Source: Flavobacterium eburneipallidum
GTDB taxonomy: Bacteria; Bacteroidota; Bacteroidia; Flavobacteriales; Flavobacteriaceae
NCBI RefSeq assembly: GCF_027111355.2
Contig: NZ_CP114291.2
Location: forward strand, 2,356,001 to 2,420,000
Direction: 5' to 3'
DNA length: 64,000 nt
Position 1 is the stretch's first letter. Every line of letters begins with the position of its first letter. Below the pieces are notes generated by a model. The model made no database searches. It saw nothing but the letters and a program-made list of their open reading frames with translations, and had not been told where the DNA came from. The translations under genes were made by a program, and so were the position numbers. Shown here in pieces: positions 17,338-26,877 of this stretch.

Positions 17338-20300
17338 ATGTTAGACAAAATCATACAATTTAGTATAAAGAACAAGTTCATTATACTCTTATTTACCCTT
17401 GTACTTATAGCTTGGGGAAGCTATTCTATTAAAAATTTACCGCTAGATGCCTTGCCAGATGTTACTAATAATCAAGTGCAAATTATTACTACTGCACCAA
17501 CATTGGCAAGTCAGGAAGTAGAACAATTAATTACCTATCCACTCGAACAGGCTGTAAAAACTATTCCAAAAGTAATCGAATTGAGAAGTATCTCTCGTTT
17601 CGGATTGTCTGTGGTAACTGTTGTCTTTAAAGACGATGTAGATATTTTTTGGGCAAGAGAGCAAATTTTTCAGCGCTTAAAGCAAGCCGAAGAAAACATT
17701 CCTAAATATGCAGGCTCTCCAGAATTAGGACCTATTTCTACAGGTCTAGGAGAAATATACCAATACGATGTATATGCTAAAAAAGGCTATGAAGATAAAT
17801 ACGATGCCGTAAAATTACGAACTATTCAAGATTGGATTATCACTCCACAATTACAGGGTGTTGAAGGTGTTGCCGAAGTCAGTACTTGGGGAGGAAAATT
17901 AAAACAATACGAAGTGGCTATTAATCCGAATAAACTAAATAGTTTAGGAATAACCATTACCGATATTTTTGAGGCACTCGAAAAAAACAATCAAAATACA
18001 GGTGGTGCTTATATTGAAAAAGACCAATACTCTTATTTCATTCGTGGTGTCGGTATGGCTACAGGCATCAAAGATTTAGAAAACATAGTGGTTGCAAATA
18101 AAAACGGAGCACCTATTTTAGTTCGAAATGTAGCCGAAGTTCGAGAAGGTGTAGCACTGCGTTATGGGGCATCTACTAAAGACGGAAAAGGAGAAATTGT
18201 ATGTGGAATGGCTCTTATGCTAAAAGGAGAAAATTCAAGTGCAGTTGTCAATAGAGTAAAAGAAAAAATGGATCAGATTAACAAAACTCTTCCAGAGGGA
18301 GTGGTTGCTGAAGCTTTTATTGATAGAGGAAAATTAGTAGATAGTGCCATAGGAACTGTTACTAAAAACCTATTGGAAGGTGCATTAATAGTAATATTTG
18401 TATTGATCTTATTTCTTGGAAATCTTCGTGCAGGACTAATTGTAGCATCTGTAATTCCATTATCAATGCTTTTCGCTGTGATTTTGATGAATACCTTTGG
18501 AGTAAGCGGAAATCTAATGAGTTTAGGAGCAATCGATTTTGGAATTATTGTCGATGGTGCGGTTATAATTGTCGAAGCAACAATGCATCATTTGCAAAAA
18601 CTCAAAAGAAAAAAAGATTTAACCCAATCTGAAATGGATGAAGAGGTATATCAATCGGCTTCCAAAATTAGAAACAGTGCCGCTTTTGGCGAAATAATTA
18701 TCCTAATAGTGTATTTACCAATCCTGGCATTAGTTGGCACAGAAGGTAAAATGTTCCGACCAATGGCAATGACAGTAGGATTTGCAGTAATAGGTGCATT
18801 TGTTATGTCTTTAACCTATGTACCAATGATGAGCGCAATGTTCTTATCCAAAAATACAGAACACAAAACCAATTTTAGTGATAGAATGATGGCTTGGTTC
18901 GAGGGAATATATACCCCGTTTTTAGAAAAAGCATTGCGTTTCAAAAAAGCAGTTTTGGCTATTTCATTAGGTCTATTTGTATTGGCACTAGTAATTTTTC
19001 AAAATATGGGTGGAGAATTCATTCCAACAATTGAAGAAGGAGATTTAGCCTTAAATGCTACAATTATGACAGGAAGTTCGCTTTCGCAAATGGTAAAAAC
19101 AACCACAGAATATGAAAAAATTCTAAAAGCTAAATTTCCCGAAATTAAAACAATAGTAACCAAAATTGGTAGTGGTGAAATTCCAACGGATCCAATGCCT
19201 ATAGAAAGTGGGGATATGATTATTGTACTTAAAGACAAAAGTGAATGGACAGGTGATTACGACAATTGGGAAGATTTAGCCAATGCAATGAAAGAAGAAA
19301 TGGAAGCCATTCCGGGTGCTAATATTGAAGTTTCACAACCAATTCAAATGCGATTCAACGAGTTAATGACCGGAAGCCGAAGTGATATAGCCATTAAAAT
19401 TTTTGGTGATGATTTAGAAATTTTAGATACTAAAGCCAAAGAATTGATTGCTAAAGTCAATAATATTGAAGGTATTGGCGATTTAAAAGCAGATAAAGTA
19501 ACAGGCTTACCGCAAATTACTGTAAAATACGATTACAATAAAATTGCATTATATGGTTTGAATATTACCGATATCAACCAAATCATCCGTTCCTCATTTG
19601 CAGGAGAAAGCGCAGGTAAAATCTATGAAGAAAGCAAACGATTTGATGTAGTGGTAAGAATGGATGCAGCTAGCCGAACAGATATTACTGATGTGAGCAA
19701 TCTATTTATTCCTTTACCAAACGGACAACAAGTACCACTATCACAAGTAGCAACGGTTTCTTATGAGCAAGGCCCTGTTCAGGTTTCTCGTGAGAATGGT
19801 AAACGTAGAATTACTGTTGGATTAAACGTTCGTGGTCGAGATATAAAAAGCGTTGTCGAAGAAATTCAGGCTAAACTTGATAAAGATTTCAAACTTCCCC
19901 CAGGTTATTATGTTACTTATGGAGGACAATTCGAAAACTTGATTGAAGCTACTAAAAGACTTTCGGTTGCCTTACCTATTGCATTAGCATTAATAATGGT
20001 GCTGCTATATTTTACTTTCAATAGTATGAAACAATCTTTGCTAATATTTACAGCTATTCCATTATCAGCCATTGGAGGTGTTTTCGCACTATGGATGAGG
20101 GGAATGCCTTTCAGTATTTCGGCAGGAATTGGATTTATAGCCCTTTTCGGAATCGCAGTGTTAAACGGAATTGTATTGATTTCTTATTTCAATCAATTGA
20201 AATCTGAAGGAATAACCGATCCATTACAAAGAGTTTTAATGGGTACAAAAACGCGTTTACGCCCTGTTTTAATGACAGCTGCTGTAGCGTCTTTAGGATT

Positions 20301-21657
20301 TATGCCAATGGCATTATCCACCAGTGGTGGAGCTGAAGTACAAAAACCATTGGCAACAGTTGTTATTGGAGGATTATTATCGGCTACATTATTGACGTTG
20401 ATTGTTTTACCAATACTTTATTTATTGTTTGAAAAAGGAATTAAAGCAAGAAGAAAAATAAAAACACCAATCGTTACCCTAATAGTTTTATTGATAAGTA
20501 GTTTTTCTTTTGCTCAAAATAGCCAGCCTATTTCATTACAAAAAGCTATCGAAATTGCAAAAACCAATAATATTGATTTAAAGATTGCTGATAAGGAAAT
20601 TGAGAAACAAACGGTTCTGAAAAAGACAGCATTTCAAGCAGATCCTTTGCAAGTGCAATATCAGGGTGGGCAATTCAATAGTAAATATTATGATAGCAAT
20701 GTTTCGATACAGCAGTATTTTCCAATTGGAAGAATTACAAAAGCCAATCGTCAATTACAGGAAGAATTGGTGAAACTAGCTGAAAAACGAAAAGCATTAT
20801 CCGAATATGAAATCGAAAAAGCAGTAACAATCGCCTACTATCAATATTTATATGGTGTTTCTGTACAAAAACTAAATGCAGATTTATTGGAAATTTATTC
20901 CAAATTCTTAAAGAATGCAGAACTACGTTTTGAAACAGGCGAAAGCGGAAAAATTGAAGTAATCAGTGCCAAAGCAAAGTCAAAAGAAATAGAAACACAG
21001 CAAGCGCAACTCGAATTTGATTTGGCAATTTACCAAAAACAATTACAATTTTTTATTCAAACGGAAGAGAATATTGTACCGGATAGTACAACGCCAATGC
21101 AATATTCATTTCAACCAAATGAAAACCAATCCAAAGTAGAAACGTTGGTAACCGATTATTATACACAGCAAATTTCGGTGTATCAAAAAGAAGCCAATAC
21201 TTTTAAAGCATTGCGAACACCAAAATTAGGATTAGGTTATTTTGGACAAACCATTGATACCAAATCTTATTTTCAAGGGTTTACTGCGGGTTTACAAATT
21301 CCTTTATTTGGTGGGGTAAATTCAGCTAAAGCTAAAGCATCTGCTATCAGTATTTCGCAATCCCAATTAGAATTAGACAAAAATAAATTGACTTTGAAAT
21401 TACAAATGCAGGAATTGAAAAATGATTTCGAAAAGCAACAAAAAGCATTAGATTATTATCAAAAGGAAGGTTTGCTATATGCAGAACAAATAATTGCAAC
21501 GGCTCAAAAAAGTTATGCCAATGGTGATATGAGTTATTGGTATTACATCAGTTTTTTGAATCAGGCTATCGACATCAAAAAGCAAAATGCCGAAGCTACC
21601 AATGCTTATAATCAAAGTGCTATTCAATTGCAATTTCCATCTATTTCTAACAAATAA
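17338..21657 (+). CDS. Heavy-metal RND efflux pump (CusA/CzcA family) fused to a TolC-like outer-membrane factor
   Basis: This 1439-residue protein joins two normally separate parts. Residues 1 to about 1040 form a complete HME-RND transporter: N-terminal helix, PLDALPDVTNNQVQI, the TM4 motif DFGIIVDGAVIIVE, and twelve predicted membrane helices. Residues about 1061-1439 form a TolC/CusC-like alpha-barrel factor, with amphipathic coiled coils and the repeat start QPISLQKAIEIAKTNNIDL. Between them, residues about 1044-1060 look like a signal peptide ending SFAQ. The pump exports Cu, Ag, Zn, Cd or Co from the cell; the metal is not determined. The adaptor gene follows 11 bp later. Confidence 0.92.
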   Translation: MLDKIIQFSIKNKFIILLFTLVLIAWGSYSIKNLPLDALPDVTNNQVQIITTAPTLASQEVEQLITYPLEQAVKTIPKVIELRSISRFGLSVVTVVFKDDVDIFWAREQIFQRLKQAEENIPKYAGSPELGPISTGLGEIYQYDVYAKKGYEDKYDAVKLRTIQDWIITPQLQGVEGVAEVSTWGGKLKQYEVAINPNKLNSLGITITDIFEALEKNNQNTGGAYIEKDQYSYFIRGVGMATGIKDLENIVVANKNGAPILVRNVAEVREGVALRYGASTKDGKGEIVCGMALMLKGENSSAVVNRVKEKMDQINKTLPEGVVAEAFIDRGKLVDSAIGTVTKNLLEGALIVIFVLILFLGNLRAGLIVASVIPLSMLFAVILMNTFGVSGNLMSLGAIDFGIIVDGAVIIVEATMHHLQKLKRKKDLTQSEMDEEVYQSASKIRNSAAFGEIIILIVYLPILALVGTEGKMFRPMAMTVGFAVIGAFVMSLTYVPMMSAMFLSKNTEHKTNFSDRMMAWFEGIYTPFLEKALRFKKAVLAISLGLFVLALVIFQNMGGEFIPTIEEGDLALNATIMTGSSLSQMVKTTTEYEKILKAKFPEIKTIVTKIGSGEIPTDPMPIESGDMIIVLKDKSEWTGDYDNWEDLANAMKEEMEAIPGANIEVSQPIQMRFNELMTGSRSDIAIKIFGDDLEILDTKAKELIAKVNNIEGIGDLKADKVTGLPQITVKYDYNKIALYGLNITDINQIIRSSFAGESAGKIYEESKRFDVVVRMDAASRTDITDVSNLFIPLPNGQQVPLSQVATVSYEQGPVQVSRENGKRRITVGLNVRGRDIKSVVEEIQAKLDKDFKLPPGYYVTYGGQFENLIEATKRLSVALPIALALIMVLLYFTFNSMKQSLLIFTAIPLSAIGGVFALWMRGMPFSISAGIGFIALFGIAVLNGIVLISYFNQLKSEGITDPLQRVLMGTKTRLRPVLMTAAVASLGFMPMALSTSGGAEVQKPLATVVIGGLLSATLLTLIVLPILYLLFEKGIKARRKIKTPIVTLIVLLISSFSFAQNSQPISLQKAIEIAKTNNIDLKIADKEIEKQTVLKKTAFQADPLQVQYQGGQFNSKYYDSNVSIQQYFPIGRITKANRQLQEELVKLAEKRKALSEYEIEKAVTIAYYQYLYGVSVQKLNADLLEIYSKFLKNAELRFETGESGKIEVISAKAKSKEIETQQAQLEFDLAIYQKQLQFFIQTEENIVPDSTTPMQYSFQPNENQSKVETLVTDYYTQQISVYQKEANTFKALRTPKLGLGYFGQTIDTKSYFQGFTAGLQIPLFGGVNSAKAKASAISISQSQLELDKNKLTLKLQMQELKNDFEKQQKALDYYQKEGLLYAEQIIATAQKSYANGDMSYWYYISFLNQAIDIKKQNAEATNAYNQSAIQLQFPSISNK

Positions 21658-21668
21658 AATTTCTCAAA

Positions 21669-22919
21669 ATGAAAAATATAAATTCAAAATTCAAAATTTT
21701 CTTAATACTTAATACTTTATTCTTACTACTTCTCACCTCTTGTGGAGAAAAGAAAACAGAAGAAGCAGGACACGAAGAAGAAAAATCAGAAAACGAAGTA
21801 GCATTAACAGCCTTACAATTCAAAACAGTTGGTATTCAAACAGGTTCTGTAGAAAACAGGAATCTTAATTTAGTGATTAAAGCCAATGGATATACGACAG
21901 TTCCACCACAAAACAGGGCTAACATTTCAACCTTAATTGGAGGAACGGTTAAGGATATTTTTGTTTTAGAAGGCACGTATGTAAACAAAGGAAAAGTACT
22001 GGCAACTATTCAAAATTTAGAAGTAGTTGGAATGCAGGAAGATTATAATTCGGCTGTTGCCAATATTGAATACCTGCAATTAGAATACAATCGCCAGAAA
22101 ACATTAACTGATGAAAATGTAAACCCTAGAAAAGTACTTCAGGAAGTAAAATCAAAACTAGCTGTTGAAAGAGCCAGAGCAAAAGCTGCAAAAAACAAAT
22201 TGCAAGCCCTGAATATGAGCACAAGCGGATCAAGTTTGGTACCGATAGTTTCACCAATATCCGGTTATGTTGGAAAAATCAGCATTGCCAAAGGAGCATT
22301 TGCCGAAACAGGAATAACCCTTTTTGAAGTCGTAGATAATAGCCAGATGCACTTGGACTTAAACGTTTATGAAAAAGATTTGGAATCAATTTCTGTGGGG
22401 CAAACGATAGACTTTATTTTGACTAATCAAGGAAACAAATCCATTAAAGGAAAAATATTTGGTATCAATAAATCCTTTTCAAATGAAAGCAAAACCGTTG
22501 CTGTTCACGCCAAAATTAATCCAGCTGATTCCAAAGATTTAATTTCTGGAATGTATGTTTCTGCCAATATCAATATTAAAAATGCAACCGTCCCTGCCCT
22601 ACCCAAAGATGCTGTTGTAAAAAATGGAGATAAATACTTTGTCTATATCCAAGAAGAACACGAAGAAAAAGCCACAGGTAAAAAAGCAGAAGCTCACGAA
22701 CACAAAGAAGGCGAAGCACATTCTGAAGAAGCTGTTGGCGAGGAAGAAGGACACAACGAAGTACATTTCAAAGCAATAGAAGTTGTACCAGGAACAACAG
22801 ATTTAGGGTATACCGAAGTGAAATTTGTTGAAGCAATTCCTGCCGATGCAAAAATTGTAATTAAAGGAGCTTTTTATTTACTGTCTGCTATGAAAGGTGG
22901 CGGTGAGCATACACATTAA
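21669..22919 (+). CDS. RND efflux periplasmic adaptor (CusB/CzcB family) lipoprotein
   Basis: The 416-residue protein has a lipoprotein signal with lipobox LLTSCGEKK, placing the lipidated Cys near residue 25. A His/Glu-rich start precedes a barrel-sandwich domain with coiled-coil hairpin (about 75-195) and beta-barrel and membrane-proximal domains. Near the C-terminus a His/Glu-rich insert (about 328-370, e.g. AHEHKEGEAHSEEA) is likely to bind metal. The adaptor bridges the pump to its outer-membrane channel and is co-transcribed with the fused pump. Confidence 0.92.
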   Translation: MKNINSKFKIFLILNTLFLLLLTSCGEKKTEEAGHEEEKSENEVALTALQFKTVGIQTGSVENRNLNLVIKANGYTTVPPQNRANISTLIGGTVKDIFVLEGTYVNKGKVLATIQNLEVVGMQEDYNSAVANIEYLQLEYNRQKTLTDENVNPRKVLQEVKSKLAVERARAKAAKNKLQALNMSTSGSSLVPIVSPISGYVGKISIAKGAFAETGITLFEVVDNSQMHLDLNVYEKDLESISVGQTIDFILTNQGNKSIKGKIFGINKSFSNESKTVAVHAKINPADSKDLISGMYVSANINIKNATVPALPKDAVVKNGDKYFVYIQEEHEEKATGKKAEAHEHKEGEAHSEEAVGEEEGHNEVHFKAIEVVPGTTDLGYTEVKFVEAIPADAKIVIKGAFYLLSAMKGGGEHTH

Positions 22920-22931
22920 TAAGTAGTTTAA

Positions 22932-23153
22932 GAAGCATTAGTAAATTTTATTCACAACAATAGCTCGAATCGAACGGAGTGTGATAAAAATATCCTAAAA
23001 CGTTATGGGCAATTAGAAAATTTAAGACTATCTAAAACCGCTAGTATTATTTGTATTGGCGGTTGTGATAGTAAATTAATTGATGAAGACTATGCCCCCA
23101 AAATAATATTAGAAAAATCATTAATTGCTGAATATGAAAACAACAAAATATAG
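22932..23153 (+). pseudogene. Open fragment without start codon, unrecognised
   Basis: A 73-codon frame stays open after the TAA at 22929-22931 and ends at TAG 23151-23153, overlapping the DUF1345 start. It includes the readable stretch SKTASIICIGGCDSKLIDED. No ATG is present near its beginning, so it looks like the tail of a truncated gene left between the efflux operon and the next gene. No family is recognised. Confidence 0.3.
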
Positions 23154-23808
23154 TTTTCTGCGAAATACTAGCGGAATAAAAAAGATAATAATTTGTCTTA
23201 CCTTATCATTATTGTTGTATTTCATTTTACTGTTTTTTAAAATTGATATTAAAAACAGGATAATTTTATCCTGGGATCTCTTTTGTCTTTCTCTAATTAT
23301 ATTTAGCTGGGCATTGTTTTTTACTACCACAAATAAAGATCTATGTGAGGTGGTAGAGCGTCAGGATGATGGACTTAAAGTGATTTTTACGATAGTGCTC
23401 ATTGCTGTTTGTGTTAGTTTGTTTGGTACTTTACTCCTTTTAAAAGGTACAGAAGAATCGTCCTTTAACAGAATATTTGATGCAATCGTTTCATTATCGC
23501 CCATTTTAGTGTCGTGGACATTGCTTCATACAATTTTTACAATTCGGTATGCACACTTATATCACGACCATAATCAATTAAAAACGGGTAGTAATGTTGG
23601 AGGTATCAAATTTCCGTGTAAGGAGGAGCCTGATTATATTGATTTCGCCTATTTCTCATTCGTAATTGGTATGACATTTCAAGTTTCAGATGTCCAAGTA
23701 AGCTCAAAGGTTATCAGAAGATTTGTTTTGTTGCACAGTCTAATTTCATTTGCGTTCAATACAATTATTGTGGCACTGACTATTAATAGTATTGCCAGTT
23801 TTAAATAA
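23134..23808 (+). CDS. DUF1345 membrane protein
   Basis: The 224-residue protein is read from ATG 23134 (a TTG lies 9 bp upstream). It has about five transmembrane helices. Conserved DUF1345 features are visible: the FSWALFFTTT helix, the TLLHTIFTIRYAHLYH segment with its histidines, and DYIDFAYFSFVIGMTFQVSD. The function of this family is not known to me. It is encoded between metal-efflux genes. Confidence 0.8.
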   Translation: MKTTKYSFLRNTSGIKKIIICLTLSLLLYFILLFFKIDIKNRIILSWDLFCLSLIIFSWALFFTTTNKDLCEVVERQDDGLKVIFTIVLIAVCVSLFGTLLLLKGTEESSFNRIFDAIVSLSPILVSWTLLHTIFTIRYAHLYHDHNQLKTGSNVGGIKFPCKEEPDYIDFAYFSFVIGMTFQVSDVQVSSKVIRRFVLLHSLISFAFNTIIVALTINSIASFK

Positions 23809-23908
23809 CTATTTAATATAAAAATCAAAATCATAGCTCCCATTTACTGTATAAATGGCATAAAAATTGCACCTATGTATTATAGTATTAACATAAAAAA
23901 TTTAGAAA

Positions 23909-23986
23909 ATGAACAACAGACTCAATTGTTGGAAGTGTGTATTAATGCTTTCAGGTTTGCTTGGAATGGCTACCGTTTTTTCATAA
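23909..23986 (+). CDS. Possible 25-residue membrane microprotein
   Basis: ATG 23909 to TAA 23984-23986 encodes a peptide with two Cys (NCWKC) followed by a hydrophobic helix (VLMLSGLLGMATVF). A good terminator begins 25 bp after the stop, which suggests that the gap is a real short transcription unit. An alternative longer frame (23875-24081) runs through the terminator and looks less likely. The peptide may also be the start of a truncated membrane protein. Confidence 0.3.
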   Translation: MNNRLNCWKCVLMLSGLLGMATVFS

Positions 23987-24011
23987 TAACATTAACCAAG
24001 TATCAAATTAG

Positions 24012-24047
24012 GGTTGTAAATAGTTATACTATTTGCAACCTTTTTTT
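24012..24047 (+). terminator. Rho-independent terminator
   Basis: A 12-bp stem with one G-T pair (24012-24023 with 24029-24040) is followed by seven T residues. It lies 31 bp before the metal-binding lipoprotein gene. Confidence 0.75.
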
Positions 24048-24077
24048 ATATAATTTAAAAAACATTTTAAATCTAGT

Positions 24078-24338
24078 TTGATGAAAAAATTAATAGTACT
24101 AGGAATTATAAATATTGCAATAATGACGATTGTTTTTTCCTGTAAAGAAGAGAAAAAAGTACAAAAGGTTCATATTCACAAAAAGGCAGAAGCCCATAAG
24201 ATAGTCTACGAATGCCCTATGAAATGTGAAAAAGGGAAATTTTATGACATTTCTGGAAAATGTCCTGTTTGCAAAATGTCATTAATAAAAATTGAACACG
24301 AAGAAAATAAAAACCATTTAGAACATAATCATAAATAA
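24078..24338 (+). CDS. Heavy-metal-binding (HMBD) lipoprotein
   Basis: The 86-residue protein has a lipoprotein-like signal ending VFSCKEEK and a His/Lys stretch. One zinc-ribbon-like metal-binding module follows: YECPMKCEKGKFYDISGKCP then VCKMSLIKIE. This is the same module type that occurs four times at 37266-37883. It is presumably periplasmic and buffers or delivers metal. The remnant of a P-type ATPase gene begins directly after its stop. Confidence 0.8.
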   Translation: MMKKLIVLGIINIAIMTIVFSCKEEKKVQKVHIHKKAEAHKIVYECPMKCEKGKFYDISGKCPVCKMSLIKIEHEENKNHLEHNHK

Positions 24339-24527
24339 CTAAAAAATAAACACCAACACAAATACGATGCAAACAGCAAACAGCTTTGGTGCAGACAGGA
24401 AGAAAAAATAAATCACCAAACAAACAAACAAACAAACAAACAAACAAACAAACAAACAAACAAACAAACAGGTTGTTCTACTCACAATGATTCAGAAAAT
24501 CATTCTGATGATGTTCATAAACGCTAA
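24339..24527 (+). pseudogene. Remnant of the N-terminus of a metal P-type ATPase gene
   Basis: The frame after the TAA at 24336-24338 reads LKNKHQHKYDANSKQLWCRQ, then EEKIN, a TNKQ repeat, GCSTHNDSENHSDDVHK and a stop at 24525-24527. It parallels the intact ATPase start at 26878: MKN, KHKHTYDAQGKMTCCSQEEKIN, CCSNEHDD, HNHDEHSDD. The ATG is lost and everything after about 60 codons is missing. A tetranucleotide tract replaces part of the middle. From here to 24668 nothing intact is seen; a weak hairpin lies at 24607-24634. Confidence 0.55.
24417..24470. repeat. (CAAA)13 tetranucleotide tract
   Basis: Thirteen consecutive CAAA units plus CA run without interruption. In the frame of the surrounding ATPase remnant they encode repeated Thr-Asn-Lys-Gln and keep both sides in register. 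Tetranucleotide tracts change length by slippage, and in some bacteria serve as phase-variation switches; here the host gene appears already broken. Confidence 0.95.
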
Positions 24528-24668
24528 AGCGAAAGAAATGTCTGCCGAAGATAAATAACACGGCTGTTCGCACGATCTAAAGCACAAGCATTAAAAAGTA
24601 GAACATAAATGAGTATTGTTTTCTGTACTCATTTGCATTATAAAAATTTTGATTAAAAAGACAGAAGA

Positions 24669-25301
24669 ATGAAAAACAAAATAAATTTGTTACAAATAAC
24701 CAATTTAGTGGTGTTGTTTTTTTGCATAAACTTTGCAAATGCCCAGAATTTAGACATTGATGTTTTAAGAAACATAAATCATAATAGGAACAAATCACTG
24801 GATCCAGCATTAAAAGGAATTACAAATAGTCTAGCTCCTGTAAGTATTGGAACTCCAATTATTATGTACTCTGTCGGATTGATAATGAAAGATAGTACAG
24901 TCAAAAAGAAAGCTATTTTTATTGGAGAAGCCTTTTTGGCTTCAGGATTTATAACATTTACTTTAAAAAAAACAGTAAATAGAGAACGACCATTTGTAAC
25001 TTATCCAGATATTGAGCAAGTTACAACAGCAACCGAACCTTCTTTCCCATCAGGGCACGCTTCTTTAGCTTTTGCAACTGCCACTTCTTTGAGTATGGCG
25101 TATCCAAAATGGTATATTATTGCTCCTTCATTTGCGTGGGCAAGTGCAGTAAGCTATTCTCGTATAGTATTGGGTGTTCATTATCCAAGTGACGTGTTAG
25201 CTGGCGCAATCATAGGAAGCGGATCGGCTTATCTTTGCTATAAATTGAATAAATGGGTTAATAAAAAACAGAGGAAAAAAATCCCACAGCTTTGGGAATA
25301 A
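24669..25301 (+). CDS. PAP2-family phosphatase, second copy
   Basis: The 210-residue protein has a signal peptide (about 1-26, ANAQ) and three motifs: KKTVNRERPF, PSFPSGHASLAF and SYSRIVLGVHYPSDV (SRxxxGxHxxxD), with predicted helices between them. All catalytic residues are present. It differs clearly from the PAP2 protein at 13772-14521. The substrate is unknown; a lipid phosphate at the envelope is likely. Confidence 0.88.
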   Translation: MKNKINLLQITNLVVLFFCINFANAQNLDIDVLRNINHNRNKSLDPALKGITNSLAPVSIGTPIIMYSVGLIMKDSTVKKKAIFIGEAFLASGFITFTLKKTVNRERPFVTYPDIEQVTTATEPSFPSGHASLAFATATSLSMAYPKWYIIAPSFAWASAVSYSRIVLGVHYPSDVLAGAIIGSGSAYLCYKLNKWVNKKQRKKIPQLWE

Positions 25302-25493
25302 ATAGTTCTTTTTATTTAAAATCAAATACTTATGTTTTATATAGTAAAAATAAAAAGGTTACAAACATTCTAAAACGAAAGAAAACTGCGAGTGAACGAT
25401 TCAAAAATGGTAAGATGAAACAAAGTAATTAATTATAAATGATTATGTTTTTGTTCTAGATGGATTTTGTCTAAATAATTAAAAAATTAATTT

Positions 25494-26363
25494 ATGCTAT
25501 TAAATAAAAGAATATCAATATTCACATTTTTGAAACAAATAAAATTTGACATAACTGCCATTCTAATCTATGCTATAGTAGTAGGAATTGCTGACCAGTA
25601 CGGTTTTCTGTCAAAAATAGAAATACCAATTGCTATGAGTGCCATAATCGGAACTGCATTATCATTATTACTGGCTTTTAGAACAGCCCAAGCTTATGAA
25701 AGATGGTGGGAAGCAAGAATAATTTGGGGTGCAATAGTAAACGATTCAAGAACTTTAATACGTCAAGTAAAGCAATTTTTACCAGAAAAAGACACTAAAA
25801 TTGTGCAGGATTTTGCGTACCGTCAAATAATTTGGTGTTATGTTTTAGGAGAATCGTTGCGAAAATTATCGTATTCAAAAAAAGTATACGATTATGTTAA
25901 AGAACATAAATTATCAAAAAACAACATCCCAAATGCAATAATTAATCAACATAGTGAAGCACTATCTAAACTAGAAATTAGCGATTTCAAGCAAATACAG
26001 ATTGACAGTACTTTAAGTCGCTTGTGCGACTCTATGGGAAAATGCGAACGTATTAAAAATACCGTTTTTCCAAAATCATACAGCTTATTGGTACACTTTT
26101 TTATTTATGTTTTTGCCACGCTTTTACCATTTGGGTTAGATGATAAATACGTTTTAGTAGAAATATTTTTAACAGCTTTGATACCTATAATATTTATAGC
26201 CATAGAACGAACGGCAATTATATTACAAGATCCGTTCGAAAATGTAACAACCGACATTCCAATGACAAGTCTTGCAATAACAATAGAAATAAATATTAAA
26301 GAATTGATAGGCGATACAGATTTACCAATTGTAGAAAAGCCAAAATCGTTTTATATAATGTAA
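25494..26363 (+). CDS. Bestrophin-family (UPF0187) anion channel
   Basis: The 289-residue protein carries the family signature FRTAQAYERWWEARIIWGAI and four predicted membrane helices in two pairs (about 20-65 and 195-240). Relatives such as KpBest form pentameric ion channels. It is encoded 10 bp before MgtC and upstream of a metal ATPase, so it may balance charge or pH during metal efflux; that is inference. The 192-bp upstream gap shows no clear gene. Confidence 0.85.
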   Translation: MLLNKRISIFTFLKQIKFDITAILIYAIVVGIADQYGFLSKIEIPIAMSAIIGTALSLLLAFRTAQAYERWWEARIIWGAIVNDSRTLIRQVKQFLPEKDTKIVQDFAYRQIIWCYVLGESLRKLSYSKKVYDYVKEHKLSKNNIPNAIINQHSEALSKLEISDFKQIQIDSTLSRLCDSMGKCERIKNTVFPKSYSLLVHFFIYVFATLLPFGLDDKYVLVEIFLTALIPIIFIAIERTAIILQDPFENVTTDIPMTSLAITIEINIKELIGDTDLPIVEKPKSFYIM

Positions 26364-26373
26364 TATATAAATT

Positions 26374-26841
26374 ATGGATATAAATGCAGAATTAATTATT
26401 GTTTCCAAACTGATTGTCTCCTTTTTATTAGGAGGATTTATTGGTTTAGATAGAGAAAAACACGGTCAAGATGCAGGAATAAGAACGTATGCAGCCGTAT
26501 GTATTGGCGCAACTTTGTTTACAGCTATTACAGCCCATTTGGTAAATAACCCAGCGGATACTTCAAGAGTAATTGCAAATATTGTAACAGGCGTTGGTTT
26601 TCTAGGTGCTGGAATTATTTATCGCAATTCTACTGCAGGAACATCACACGGATTAACAACAGCAGCAACCGTATGGTGTACATCAGCAGTTGGTGTTGCG
26701 GTAGGATTAGATATGTTTATTATAGCTATAATAGGTGCTTGCGCATTGTATTTTCTACTTTCATTACACCATCAAAAATGGTATATAAAATGGAAGCAAA
26801 ATATGATAATAAAACACGGTAAGGAAAACGAAAATGATTAA
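26374..26841 (+). CDS. MgtC/SapB-family membrane protein
   Basis: The 155-residue protein has four to five helices with the MgtC signatures GGFIGLDREKHGQDAGIRTY and GVGFLGAGIIYR near the middle. It lacks the longer C-terminal ACT-like domain of virulence MgtC and matches the short SapB type. The family is associated with low-magnesium or acid survival. It is 10 bp after the bestrophin gene and 36 bp before the ATPase, in a likely operon. Confidence 0.88.
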   Translation: MDINAELIIVSKLIVSFLLGGFIGLDREKHGQDAGIRTYAAVCIGATLFTAITAHLVNNPADTSRVIANIVTGVGFLGAGIIYRNSTAGTSHGLTTAATVWCTSAVGVAVGLDMFIIAIIGACALYFLLSLHHQKWYIKWKQNMIIKHGKENEND

Positions 26842-26877
26842 ATAAAATATTCTTAATTAATTTAAAATGATTAAAAA

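Noticed and set aside
23875..24081. A 68-codon frame covering the tiny gene
   Set aside because: It reads straight through a strong terminator and overlaps the next gene start; composition is poor.
24417..24470. A CRISPR-like or microsatellite array with spacers
   Set aside because: It is an uninterrupted 4-bp repeat with no spacers; no CRISPR array or cas gene was seen anywhere in the window.
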